From: Neckera pumila
Taxonomy: Eukaryota > Streptophyta > Bryopsida > Hypnales > Neckeraceae
Length of the DNA stretch: 64,000 nucleotides
Direction: 5' to 3'
Assembly (NCBI GenBank): GCA_963969595.1
Contig: OZ018408.1
Location: 16,489,823-16,553,822 of the forward strand
Made by a program: the position numbers and the translations under genes. The notes beneath the pieces were generated by a model. That model was not told the origin of the DNA and did not search any database. It saw only the letters and a program-made list of their open reading frames with translations. Numbering within the stretch: position 1 is the first letter of the stretch; each line of letters begins with the position of its first letter. Below, in pieces: positions 52,768 through 63,995 of the stretch.

Positions 52768-53010
52768 GGGACTTATCACATTCATTGATTGAATGTATCT
52801 AATGTATCACTAAGTGGACCTTAATTTCCTCCCCATTTTTTTTTTCACTTATTACATTCAATCAATGAATGTAGAGGTATGTACCACTAAATGGACCTCC
52901 ATTTCCTCCCCATTTTTTTTTTCACTTATCACATTCATTGATTGAATGTGGCAAAATAAGATCCACTAAGTAGATCTCCATTTCCTCCCCATTTTTTTTG
53001 GCACTAATGG
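52768..53010 (-). repeat. Three-copy tandem repeat, inverted relative to the 48.9-49.5 kb array
   Basis: Unit of about 83 bp: CACTTAT(C/T)ACATTCA(TT/AT)GATTGAATGT..., TCCACTAA(G/A)T(G/A)GA, CC(T/A)(T/C)(C/A)ATTTCCTCCCC and a T-run. Read on the minus strand it gives AATGGGGAGGAAAT...GGTCCACTTAGTG, which resembles the ATGGGGAGCAAAATGAGATCCACTT core of the array at 48.9-49.5 kb. Each unit also contains a small palindrome (CATTCATTGATTGAATG type). Confidence 0.75.
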
Positions 53011-53405
53011 TTATCTCATTGATAAAGGGCAGCTCATGAAGTCGTGAAATCACTACACTTTACTTTAGTCTAACCTATACCTAAACGTCATTCTTTCTAG
53101 TACTAACTATGCTATGTCTTCACACGATCTTCCTACTTGATCTGTTTTCTAGGATGTATCTGAAGGGATTCACCGCTCTTTTTTTTGCCAGGTGTTATGG
53201 TGGACTCCAGTGACAAGGAAGCTAAGGCGGTTACTCCCTTGACCACATGGAAACGACCCCGAGTAGTCACTCTATTCGCAGTAGTGCCTGTTGCTGCCGG
53301 TCCCTTAAGCGGAGATGCTTCCCAAATGCATCCGCCTAGTTTCTAGGGGCCTCCGTAGTGGGTGCAGTCACCGTGGGACCAATCTAACTTGCAGCATTCG
53401 CGACC

Positions 53406-53720
53406 ATGGAACTCACAAGTGTGTCCACCGCCTGGACAACATTCTCGCCCATAGAGTTTAGAAGGGGGCCCCTTGCCCGGGCAGCAGTCTCGACCCTGAA
53501 ATGCAGACCAGGGCCCTGTGCAGGGACATCAGTCTTGCCCATGGAATGCAGACTAGGGCCTAGTGCCTCCGCCGTAGTTCCAACCATGGATTTTGCAAGG
53601 GGAGGTAGCGCCCGGCATGCAGGTCCAGTCATGGAGCTTACAGGGAGGGCCACCTCCAGGAATGCAGTCCCAAGTATGGGGGCCACAAGGGGGTGCACCT
53701 CCTTAGCCATACAACGTCGG
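53406..53720 (+). repeat. Seven exact-period 45-bp repeats in the large exon of the second CACTA gene
   Basis: Copies start at 53406, 53451, 53496, 53541, 53586, 53631 and 53676 with no indel. A weaker upstream copy lies before 53,406. In the frame supported by splicing each copy encodes 15 residues rich in Pro, Gly, Gln and Trp, for example SLQGGPPPGMQSQVW. A plus-strand alternative frame and an antisense frame are also open here because the unit lacks stops in them. They are judged secondary because only the chosen frame continues in phase from the flanking exons. Confidence 0.85.
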
Positions 53721-56719
53721 CTCTTGGGCGGGGACTCTAATTGCAGCGAAGGACTGTTCTCCAGATAGTGAAGGCAAGGCGGGAAGACCGTGCAAACAAA
53801 ACAAAAGTGACGCATCAGTAGCAGCCAGCAAGGCAGCGGAGAAGAAACCACACCAATTGCAAATCAATGCAGGTGGAGAGATTGACAGCACCTGCGCCGG
53901 CAAGAATGCTTGGGACAATGCCGTCCGAGTAAGTACTCCACGGGTCCTGGACATGAGCATGAAAGATTGGGAGCAGCAGATGCCGACAACCCTGGCACTT
54001 CTCCGGTCCAAATTGGATGAAGACTTTGAGTACGTTGGACACACGCTCAGCGTGCATGGATTCCAAGCCGCCATCAAAAAATACATGAAGGGGGAGCGAG
54101 CCAAGCCGAAGTGCAGATTTGTGGCTGGCTCAATAGTCTACCTTGCACACATTGATCCCCCCTAGTAGAACAAACTGATGGATTACTGGAAGACTGAACT
54201 ATAGGTCGCAAAGACTGCCGAAATGGTGAGTGCCCGTGCCCATGTGAAGGATTACACTGCTATGGGCAAAAGGAGAAGAGCCGGGAAGGAGATAGAAGCA
54301 ATAAGTACTGGAGCTAATCTGTATCCGTGTTATATCCCTTTGAGGTGCCCAAGCATTCTTTCAGCTGTCCATGATGTGTGTTTTGAGTCTGATGACATGT
54401 TTTTTTGGTTCATTGTGCAGAGAGAAGGGACGAAGATGATCACTGGCCTTACAAAACCTATGGACGGGAGTCAAGAGTTCATGAGTCACGGTCAACAGGC
54501 ACCGGTGAGTATCTATGTTTCTGATGCAAATTGTTGTCCATGTTTGAGGATCAGAATTTTTGGCAAAATAAGTAGAGAACAATCATCAAATTTGAAGACC
54601 AACTGATGGATCAATCAATCACAAAGATATCTTGGTCACATGCCATATGACCAGGCCAAAATGCACCTCATTTATTCTATGTTCGCATTTTTTGTTTATT
54701 GTACTGATGTCGTTTCCATTAGGCTACCTCTCTTGCAGAACTAGACAGTGTTGGCACAAGCTGTCCACCCATTTCTTAAAGGGCAGCCACTTCAATCATT
54801 CACCGGTTATAGATAGTCACTAACATCTCATATTTGAGTCCTTTATAGCGCATATAGTCATAGAAGTTAGAGACTGAGTATGCACTTAGTAACTATGCAG
54901 TCATATATAAATATAACACTGCAATTGTCAATTAAATGACTACAGTACTACCCGGCCGTAGTTTCTATATATTGAACATTGACTCCGCCCAATCACCTTA
55001 CTCTGATGACAACTTTATGAATATAGGGATTCTTGACCATGACATGGGCTGCAATAGATCATGTGCAGGTTGGCATCCACCAAGTTTGTACTAGGCTGAC
55101 ACGCCTGGAGAGCTCGCACAAGGACATGGAAGTGAAGATGACCCAGATGCTGCTGAACCAGTCGGATGAGGCGAACTCCATGGAAGAAGTGAAGAGCATA
55201 TTGAAGAAGTGTGTGGAGCGCTTTACCTATTGTGAAGGCTTTAGTCCTAGCCTTGGTGGATCTGTTGTGGAGACTCAAGTGCAGCATGGGTCAACGCCCC
55301 TACCTGTGGCTGGGGGGCGTCCCAATTCTCAATTCAAGACACCTACAGTAGTTCTTTCCATGCACGTATCCTACTCATCATCGGATGACTCCGAGCAGTT
55401 GTAGACACTACCATTTGTTTCCAAGACTCGCAATCAGAACCCTCCATTGCCACAGCAACCGCCAAAGAATGCATTGTGTATAGATCTCCAGGACAACGAC
55501 ACAAATGTGGCATCCACTACAACACCTACTGCTGTCTCTGCCCTTATGCGTCTTGGAGCTACAGCGCCGAAGTCTATTCCGTCGGCGAAGCAGCCGACCT
55601 TGCCAGCTGAGGAGGTCGGCCTTGTAGGCATTGATAGCAAATTGAGAGTGGCTAAGGAGGAAGTGATTGTTGCTGCCATACTCACAGAAGAGGTTAATGA
55701 AGTGGTACCAAATGTGGTTGCTGCTAAATCTTCCGCACCCGATTCAAAGACATTCAATTCGCGGGTCCGGAAGTCCAAGAGGGTTGTTGAGACTAGTGAA
55801 GAGGACTCTCCTATACCCAAGAAATTTGGGCCCGCATCAGAAGTTGTGGTCCTCAGTGCATTTGGAAGCCCAGATGCTGTAGCAACACGCCTTTGGACTT
55901 CTCCACAAAAGCAGAATGTGCCTGTGAAGGCTCCTCATGACAATTTTGTAGCATAAGAAGAAGATTCCGCGAAGGTTAGTAATTGGGGCATCAAAGTGCA
56001 TACCAGACATTGCCATTTGCACCCGGACATGCTAACCTATGAAATAGGCCCACCAAATGCTGAAATGCTGTGACTTACATTGCCTCTACCTGGGCAGGTG
56101 AGGGGACCTATCAACCACGGTGGTTCGTCCACATCAAGTGTCGCCTCACCTATATTTGACTCACAATACTAAGTGGTTTACATTGGCATTTTGCAGGCAA
56201 AAGCTGGGAAGCAACTCACAAAGCCAAAGGCCCCTCCAAAGAAGAAAGCAATACCTCCGAAGGTAATAGCCCTTCCCCATTTAATCGATTACTTGTGGTC
56301 TCTCTTTGCACTCTAGTGGTTGTAATGGGAGAAGTCCTTTTTGTCATGAACTCATCCCTAACTATTTGAAGTACGCCTTGTTGATTTGTTGTACTTCTAC
56401 CATGGACAGGTATGCCATGTCCCCTTGTTTGGGCCTTCCTCTTTGTGGCCATTTTCTCTTTCTCTTGCTGCCTTGTTTAAAGGTGATGGGGAAGTGCGAC
56501 TACCTTACAACCGTGGCAGATAATTTGTATCACTCTTTGCTATGTTGTGCACTCAGCCTTGTGGAATGTAGCAATGGAGAATAGCTCCCGTGGGTCCCTA
56601 AACCATCTGTGGAATGAAGATCCCTCACTCTATGAAATTCTAGCTTGGTTTCTTGTCAGCATTGTGCTCAATCTCCTCATGGAAACTCATATGCACGTTT
56701 TCTCCCGTTAGCCCTTCTC

Positions 56720-58150
56720 AGTCTAAGTAGTCATTTGTTAGTCACTGGATACTAGAGAGGTAGTCACCGTGTAGCATTGTTCAAGTCACCTGATATTCCT
56801 CGGCTGTGGATGGAGTAGTCACCTTTTCGGTAGTGACTACTTCCGGACTATAAAATGACTGTGCCGGCTTAGCTCATACACATGAAAGACCTGCTCCCAT
56901 GCCCTTTGCAAACTTGATCTCCTTCCTGATACCTTATATTCATTAATGGTTCTGATTTTCTGTCCGTCTACTGGCTAATGCATTTAGATTGTCTCCCTTT
57001 GCAATTTATATTTGGCCAAGAAGTGTTCTTACTAAATCCAAAGAATCCAAGCAAAGTGTAGCCACAAGTGTGATTAGTGGCTTGGGGGGCAACACAAATG
57101 CCACTTCCTCATGATTCTAGACTCCTGCTACAAAGTGGACATCTTTGAGGCCATTTGGCCACAAGTGTCTTTCATGTTCCCTCACTGGAACAGTGAGCAG
57201 TCAAAGGTGAAGGACTGTGTTGGTTCTTGTACTGTTTGGGAGGCGAAGTACATGAAGCCTGCAAAATGAGAGATAAAAGGAACCCCATAGCCAGCTAGGA
57301 TAGGTACATATACGTAGAATATGATGTATGCAAAGCTGTACTGTAGCACCTCCAGTGAGTCACATTTTCCAGGAACTTTAGTGATCACTATTATTCACAA
57401 AATGGTGCCCTATTTTTGCCATTAATATTTTGGCTTTTGTTTTGCCTGTCATTTCCGTATATTGCTGTTCATGTAGATGACTTGTTGACTACTCTCGTAG
57501 TCATTTATTGGATTTTTTGTTCAGTCAGATGTTGTCGTTGTGCTGTTCGCACCACTCATGACTCGAGCATTCAAGAGTCATTTTTTAGTTGTCATAGTGT
57601 CATTTGTCTACCGCATTGCTTGCCAAATCCGTTATCCATTGGCCTAAACCCAAAACCGGCACTTATATACAACTGTAAACCAACTTATAAATGACTACAT
57701 AACCACCTTTCTTGTGTCCAAGAATGCTTGTAAAGGTTCCACTATTTAGCATTGTGACTCACCCTAAACCTTAAATGCACTCACAAATGACTCTAAACAA
57801 ACTAGACATAACCCGTAAATGACTATGAAACCGTTCCGGTGTCACTGCAAAGTGACTCAAAAAAGGGAATATTTCCATGACGTCAGCAGAGTCTTTGTGC
57901 CTCCCCAATCATTTTGAATCTCAAAATCAGCCAATCATACGTCGCCACGTGTAACGACTACATTAAAGCATCCCACCAAGTTCTCTGCCCCATATAATCA
58001 CACCCTGATGAACTTCATCACCTCCATCTGAATGAAAAAAAATAAAAGACTCAAATGATGGATATGAGTTGTCCCAAATTACTGCGATTCAAAAATCAGG
58101 GTTCAGTCATTCTGCGGTCATATATGTCCGACATGACTGGTTTTAGAGTC
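56720..58150. repeat. Right subterminal repeat region of the CACTA element (AGTCAT motif)
   Basis: At least fifteen AGTCA(T/C) or (A/G)TGACT words in both orientations between 56,720 and 58,150, denser toward the terminus. Mirrors the left end at 43.2-43.6 kb. No coding region is supported in this stretch. Confidence 0.65.
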
Positions 58151-58293
58151 ATAAACGCCAATACTTGATAGCCTTTTTTCTACTAGTGGTTCAAGTTGTG
58201 GTTCAGAGAGTGGCATGTGGAACAAGCACTGATGTATGAAGTAATGTATCTCAAGTAAGGCAACCTAATTGACAAGGCAATCTAATTTCACTA

Positions 58294-58985
58294 CTTTGTG
58301 TAGAACAAACCATTATGTCAACTCTACAATGTTATCACCAAGTTATCCACAAGCATTTGTGCAATTGCTTTATGATTGTGCCATTCATGATGAACAATGA
58401 ATTGGGTTATACACTCAAAAAGCTTTTCACCCAATTCATGCTATGGATCAACCTAGTCACAAGTCTATCAACTAAACAGTGACTATTAAAATACTTTCGA
58501 ACTCAAAGAGTTGTCACAAAGGCACTTGGGCCTGATTTCTTGGTTGATGTCAAATGATGTCAACCATTGTCATCATGAAGACGCGGGTTCCATTCTCCAT
58601 ATGCACTTAATTTGGCACCTGTCTTATAATGAGGTTTCTTCCAATAGCGTTTCCAACTATCCTTGTTCAAAACTTGTGGACAAGATGTTCAAAATTTGTA
58701 GACAAGTGTAGTTGGGAATGCAATTGGAAGAGGTGTTGGATTTGCTTTCAGGTCATGGCCTTTTTAACTAGTCTTCAATTTTGATTTTGTACCATGTGGA
58801 CTTTTTCCATGCTACCAATAACAACTAATGAAAGTTTTGGAATTTTGAAGTGTTGAAATTATGAAATCTTACATTTTAAAAAGCTATGAATATGAGGCAA
58901 TTGTAAAATTTGAAAGTTGTAATTTGCTACTTTATAGATTTGTGTTATATTCTCCAAATCTCCCTAATAAGGCTAAAGGAATATA
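58294..58985. other. AT-rich intergenic DNA, nothing recognised
   Basis: Flank of the split TIR element. Only a 66-codon featureless ORF. Confidence 0.35.
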
Positions 58986-59536
58986 TCATACTACTAAAAT
59001 CACAATGACCTCCATAATATCACAATTCAATTTTGAATAATATTATAGAGATTCAATTGCTTTTGTAATAGGCATAGGATACTTTCTACTATATATTAAG
59101 TATTCTTTTCCTGAAATATTTGAAAATCAAATGGATACTTCTAAAAAAACTTCAAAGAAACTTTTTAGACAACAAAACTATAGATAAATTCTATGTCTTT
59201 TTAAAATGTGATATTAAAGAATAAGGAAGCACCAACCGCTAGCGTTGCTCTACATATTCAAATGTAAAGACTCTACTTACATTGTTCACTTGATTAATTT
59301 ATTCTTATTTGCAATGTTTTCATCTTTGCAAAGATTATTTTGTAAAAATTATGATATAAAGATTTTCTTTAATTACTTTATATTGCACTATATAAATTTT
59401 TTCAAAGAACATTGTATGAGGATGTCAATATTTTCATTTAAAGATTATACATACTTTGTTTATCTACATTCTATCACATGAAAAATTGATGAAAGTAATA
59501 TATTTAATGTGTAGCAAAGCAAGTGCTAGTCGCTAG
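58986..59536 (+). mobile_element. Helitron-like non-autonomous element, 551 bp, with an extra internal end
   Basis: Starts TCATACTACTAAAATCA (preceded by A) like the element at 34,636. Ends GTGCTAGTCGCTAG followed by T. Inside, at about 59,229-59,242, GCACCAACCGCTAG reproduces the terminus of the 34.6-kb element but is followed by C, so it looks like an old end that was bypassed. No coding region. Confidence 0.4.
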
Positions 59537-60169
59537 TATATATATATAAAATTCATTACAATATAAATGAGGATGATTTAATCCAATTTCAAATGAATGC
59601 ATCTTTAGATGAAAAGACTCTATATAAAAGGCTAGAAATGTAATGTGTTTAGATAAAAGGATTTAAAGGAAAATATTATATAGAGAGAAAGAAAAAGTAT
59701 GGCATTTTTTGATTGCCATCAAATGTGAAGAATAACAAGTTTTTAATCACATTAAAGTCTTATATTTTCCACATATCATTCTATATTCCATATTCATGCA
59801 TTAAATTCAAAAGTTGGGTCTAGTCCATTGCTAATCGTGTTCTAAATTCTCTAGTATTTTCTCATCACAAGCATATTAGAAATCTATGTTTGTTTTCAAA
59901 GGAAATTTAACATTTAATAGGGTCCGTCTTATATTATAGTAAAGGATTCATCTCTCTTCTTCCACAGGAATTTTACTAAGAATCATAATTTATATTGAAG
60001 ATCAAATGTCTCAAAAAAACTTGTACATAGACGTATTTCATTTCTAAACCTAGAAACATACAACAACTCTCTTAGTATCATTCAACTCATTTAAAATACC
60101 TCTGTATGATTTTTTCTTTAAGATATAGTATATTGTTATTTAACTTCTAAAAGATTAGGGGAGACGTCA

Positions 60170-60703
60170 AGATTTCCAAGTGTGTAAAGGTCTATTATAA
60201 AATACAATTTAGAACAATATTTTAATGATGACTCTCAATCAAAAGTTGTAAAATATGATGTATAGACCACATCCATATGGTTGGATCAACAAATATACAA
60301 ATCAAGACTTTTCAATATAGTTTGAAACCAAAAATTGAAAATTCTTTCTAAAATTGATTGCAGATTGAATATTTGTGATTTTTACCAGATTTTTTTCTAT
60401 AAGTTTTAAAATGTTGAGTTCTAATCATAGTGATTTTTGAAGATTTTTGTTTTATTTTTTGATGTGAGTCATATGAAGTGCCAAGTTTTTGAAATGAAAA
60501 AGTTACTTTTTGAGGCCAAACCTACCAATACCTTTTGAATTATAGAATGTTTGCAAAGCAAAATCTTTATAATCTATACCATATAAGTGTTAACACAAGA
60601 ATCTTTGAACAAGATTGATGGATGAAAAATTGCATTTTGGTGAATTTGCAATGTATTTCCGTTCATGCATTGTTCAAAATTTGCACTCATGGTCCTTAAT
60701 GGG
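60170..60703 (-). repeat. Inverted relative of the 2.4-2.9 kb repeat, next to TTAA
   Basis: Read on the minus strand from TTAA (60704-60707) it starts CCCATTAAGGACC and shares ordered blocks with 2,386-2,860. The far end is not resolved. Confidence 0.45.
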
Positions 60704-60707
60704 TTAA

Positions 60708-61790
60708 CACCAAAATATATTTGACTATGATTTCAACAAAAATGCTCCAAAGCTGCCAATTCTGATACAAGTACCAAATTTGTAGAAAAAAAATATTTTT
60801 GGACACATGCAACCATAGGATCTTGTAGTACATTGGTTTGAAAAGATGTGGAAAAACTTTTAAAAAGTTCCACTATGATTGCAAGATATTAGTCAGTTTG
60901 AATTCACAAATATCTTTTTTTTGTCTCTGCAAAAAATCAGATATCAATACTTTACAAGGTCACATTTATATGAAAAAATGTCCAAAATGGTGATTATTCT
61001 TTGGACTCATTATTCAAAGCAAGTTGGCTAGCTACATGCTTGAAATATATCAAATCATTTGGAATTGTACAATACATAGGAAAAAATAATATGTAGAAAA
61101 AAATAGAGAATGATACAAACTGAGTAGAAAACAAAGTTCTACATATATATATAAAGCTTTGAATCATTCCATTTTTATTAATAAGATGAAAGTTATGAGG
61201 ATTTTAGTTTCTGGGCAATTATAAATTCTTACTCTAAATAAACTTTGAAGTCCTTTATTTTACTCAATTTTCAATATTTTTTGGAAAAATCACATCCATA
61301 GGATGTAGATTGTTTATTACAACATTGCAACCACTGGAATTGGCATTTCCAATTCCATAATTAAATTCTTAACAATCTCGTATATTGAATCATTCTCTAC
61401 TACAGTCTACTTACTATTTTTTTCCTATATGTTATACAATTTCAAATGATTTGAAAATTTTCAAGCATGCAGCTAAATTGTCTAGGAAAAAGAATCTCAA
61501 GAAGAACCACCATTTTGGACATTTTTTCATAGAAAAGTAAGCTTGTGAAGTGCAGCTTCCCTCTTTTTTGTAGGGCCAAAAAATGATTTCAGGGAATTTG
61601 AATGCTTATATCATGCAATCCATGTAATGGAAATTCTTGAAATTCTTACCACATGTTCTCAAGTCATCATACTACAAGATCCTACCATTATATGTGCCAA
61701 AAAAAGTTTTTTCCAAAAATTAGGTACTTGTACTAAACTTGACAGTTTTTGAGTGTTTTTGGTGAAAACATACATGAAACTTTAGGGATA
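60708..61790. mobile_element. Foldback element of about 1.08 kb
   Basis: Left and right arms (about 60,740-61,130 and 61,375-61,760) are diverged inverted repeats. Matching pairs include ATAGGATCTTGTA with TACAAGATCCTA, TGTCCAAAATGGTG with CACCATTTTGGACA, and AGCATGC-like blocks around the middle of each arm. The ATAGGATCTTGTA block also occurs in the TTAA elements at 4.6 and 6.5 kb and at about 25.0 kb. No ORF. Confidence 0.55.
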
Positions 61791-62715
61791 AAAAAACATG
61801 TGAAAGTTTTGCCAAAAGTTGTACAATGTCTCTATGCTTTTAGATAGTAGTTAGGTGCTCATGTTCATTTGCAAATTTTGAATTCTTCCAAAGGTGTCAG
61901 TCACTTATATGTCCATATTCCAATTGTTTGGTGATGAGCTTGAATTGAACCTTGATTTTGCTACTTTTCAATTAGCGGTGGGCCTCAACCATAGTCCAAA
62001 ATTGTACGGCCATATTCTCTTTGCTAGTCTTGGTTGCCTCTAAAACCAATTGGTGTCATGAGAGTGACTTCAATTGCACTCCAATATTGCCCATCCTTCT
62101 CCTATGTTTTAATGTTGATTGCATCTGAAGACAACAATAGATGGATCTGGACAACTACTCCAAGTTCAACCAAGGTAGAGGCTCAAGGAGCGACCCTCTA
62201 AGGATAAATAGCCCTCTGTGGAGGAATTCTTTGACAAAAAAAATATTTCATATTTTTGGTAGCAAGAGAATTGAAGAATAGTTCAGTGGCTGAATTTTCC
62301 ATAAATTACTGACTGTGTATAATTCATATATGCTTTTTCAAAGTACAAGCACCTTAGGCCACTATTTATGTGCATAGGCGGAGGTGTTATCAATTAAAAT
62401 ATGGCTTTGAATAGACCACATGACTCCAGAAAGTGCATAGGATTTGAGCCTTGGATGTTGTGGCATGTCAATTGTGCATGCAACCATTTCATGCCTTAAA
62501 TGGCACCAATGGCCATGTGTTAATTCCCTACCACAAATCATGACAACACATGAAGGATCCTAAAAGACCTACATGACTGTGCTCAGCCACTTTATAAATG
62601 AACAACATTGTTACTGGAAGGCGAGTCTGACGCATGGCACTTGAATTCATTGGTGTTCTTGAATGCGGGTGCTTTGGAAGCTGTAATTGCTTAGTTCAGA
62701 CTTAAATTAATCTAT
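61791..62715. other. Intergenic DNA, nothing recognised
   Basis: Mixed composition without a recognisable ORF or repeat. GC rises gradually toward 62.7 kb. Confidence 0.35.
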
Positions 62716-62729
62716 TGCTCTGCATTGGC

Positions 62730-62811
62730 GCTCCCTACTTTCCATCTTGAATTGCCCGGTTTGCATCTTAAATCGCCCATTTGGCAGTTAAAATTGCCCA
62801 ATTTGCAATTA
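62730..62811 (+). repeat. 21-bp tandem repeat, three to four copies
   Basis: AATTGCCCGGTTTGCATCTTA, AATCGCCCATTTGGCAGTTA and AATTGCCCAATTTGCAATTA follow each other directly, with a weaker unit before. It gives short repeats in both the plus (LELPGLHLKSP) and minus frames. No gene is claimed. Confidence 0.7.
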
Positions 62812-63541
62812 AAAATGCATTCTCTTTTGCTTAAAAAGAAAAATCTAGCTCTCACAAAAATAAAAATTGCCGTTGCATGCTGGCTTGGCAGGAACTTTTG
62901 GCACCGGTTGTGGAGAGGATTGCCATTGCAATTTGGCATTTTGAAAAAGCTCGTCGCAGCCTCTAGAGCGACAGAGCACTGGAGTCTACAATCCTGAATC
63001 GCTCCTTCCCTCTGCGCCGATTCATTTCTCCCTTCACCCTTCAACTGTTGCTGCGGACTCTTGCTTCTACGGTTGCGTTGAGGTCGTCACTACGAGCTTC
63101 CACCGCGACTTTGGACTTCTTGCATCAACTCCACCGCCGAAGCCTTCCCCACCTATAGCACTGCCTCAAGTTGGCGGATCATGTTCCTTTGACCGTTGGC
63201 ACAAGGTAAGTGCGCTTCCTTTGCCCTATCCTTCTCCTTCGCTTTGGTAATGCGGCATCTCTAACTGCCAAAATGCATTCCTTGTCTTGCATATGTTCCT
63301 CACAGCTAGGCGTACTAAGAACTTCTTTGACCTTATCCTAATGTCGGTAAGTTTACTTACATAGTTTTGTTTCCTTCATGCCATTTGCAAAGTTGTCTTC
63401 CTTATAGGCAATGTGGAGGCCTACTGTAAGTGACCGTCTGTCCATTGTTCCTTAGAGGTGCTGATCCGTAGAGTGCATTTGAAGGACCATCGTACTGAAC
63501 ACTTGCCCTACTAAAGAGGCTGCTGTAGATGCTTGCTACAA
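62812..63541. other. GC-richer DNA without an assigned gene
   Basis: Several splice-like signals (GTAAGT-type at about 63,205 and 63,346) and short frames but no recognisable domain. It may belong to the broken gene at the window edge, or to another transposon. Confidence 0.3.
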
Positions 63542-63995
63542 CTAGAAGGGCCCAATATTGGTGTGGAGGAATTGCAGCCGGACTTCATGCAAAGCAAGTA
63601 TAGTTCTCGGATCTTTTCTTCTTTTTTTTGCTCTTCTTCTCTCAATAGCAAGTCTTTGGTTCTCCTTGTAGATTTGAGGGATGACATTGTAGTAGGGAGC
63701 CTTGTAGCCCAACACTGGAGCATTCTCTAGCTTGTATAGCAGCATGCAACTTCTCTCCTAAAGCTTTGACATTTTTTAAGCTCCACAACTCTTTGTGCTT
63801 CCTCTAAGAGCTTGCTAGCTCAGCCTGATCTTTCTTTGCTTGCAACTTTTCCTTCTTTTCCTTCGCCTTCTATTCTCTGTTGGCAAACTTTTCTACCTGG
63901 CGCCTCTCATTTTTTGCTGCAGCAGCTTCCTTTTTTGCTGCCACTTCCTCTAGCTCTCTCATATGCTCTTCTTCAAATAAGAGAATGGAGTTCTA
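63542..63995 (-). pseudogene. Lys/Glu-rich coiled-coil gene fragment, interrupted, partial at window end
   Basis: On the minus strand a charged helical segment (MRELEEVAAKKEAAAAKNER, then KAKEKKEKLQAKKDQAELAS) runs from the edge toward 63,730. In-frame TAG codons lie at 63870-63872 and 63804-63806. A frame change near 63,730 joins it to a second charged segment (VIPQIYKENQRLAIERRRAK) that ends at 63,542. I do not recognise the family. Glu/Lys coiled-coil ORFs with such breaks are common in plant transposons, so a transposon fragment is likelier than a host gene. It probably continues beyond the window. Confidence 0.4.

Larger units (their letters stand above)
50873..56262 (+). pseudogene. Second CACTA-encoded gene, multi-exon, function unknown, decayed
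   Basis: Exons inferred from splice sites and continuous phase: 50873-51012 (starts MRVVFNRLVIIEDS), 51471-51694 (charged, ends QSEYEADRA), 53192 to about 54,300, 54421-54504, a region from about 55,069 to 55,970, and 56197-56262 (Lys/Pro-rich, with KAPPKKKAIPPK, resembling a nuclear localisation signal). The third exon contains the 15-residue repeat (53406-53720) and then a conserved-looking segment WEQQMPTTLALLRSKLDEDF ... AIKKYMKGERAK ... LMDYWKTEL. The 55.07-kb region opens with a coiled-coil-like stretch (TRLTRLESSHKDMEVKM). This frame of exon three has ten stops: TAG at 53344, 53356, 53452, 53554, 53575, 53704, 54163, 54166, 54202 and TGA at 53497. A further TAG is at 55402 and a TAA at 55954. 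By position it could be the accessory DNA-binding protein (TNPA role), or captured sequence. Confidence 0.6.
43184..58188. mobile_element. CACTA (En/Spm) DNA transposon, 15,005 bp, GTT target duplication
   Basis: The ends are CACTAGTAGAAAACAGGGC and, on the opposite strand, CACTAGTAGAAAAAAGGCT. These match over 13 bp and then imperfectly. The element is flanked by the 3-bp duplication GTT (43181-43183 and 58189-58191), as CACTA elements make. Inside are a TNP2-family transposase on the minus strand and a second gene on the plus strand, plus AGTCAT-type subterminal repeats at both ends. Both genes carry many stops, so the copy is probably not autonomous. Boundaries are exact to the base; only the age and activity are inferred. 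Confidence 0.93.
43062..58291. repeat. Small TIR element (about 222 bp) split by the CACTA insertion
   Basis: The left part is 43062-43183 (GTGAAATTAGGTTGCCC...). The right part is 58192-58291 (...GGCAATCTAATTTCAC). Outside lie TA (43060-43061) and TA (58292-58293). Joined across the GTT duplication it aligns with the reverse complement of the intact copy at 25151-25388. The sequence between belongs to the CACTA element. Confidence 0.55.

Noticed and set aside
53384..53851. 155-codon open frame on the minus strand over the 45-bp repeats
   Set aside because: The repeat unit simply lacks stops in this frame. Only the plus frame continues in phase from the spliced exons at 50,873-51,012 and 51,471-51,694 and into the downstream segment.
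43887..56262. TAG used as a sense codon in this genome
   Set aside because: Plant nuclei use the standard code. The transposase also has frame breaks and one TGA/TAA occur in the second gene, so decay explains the pattern better.
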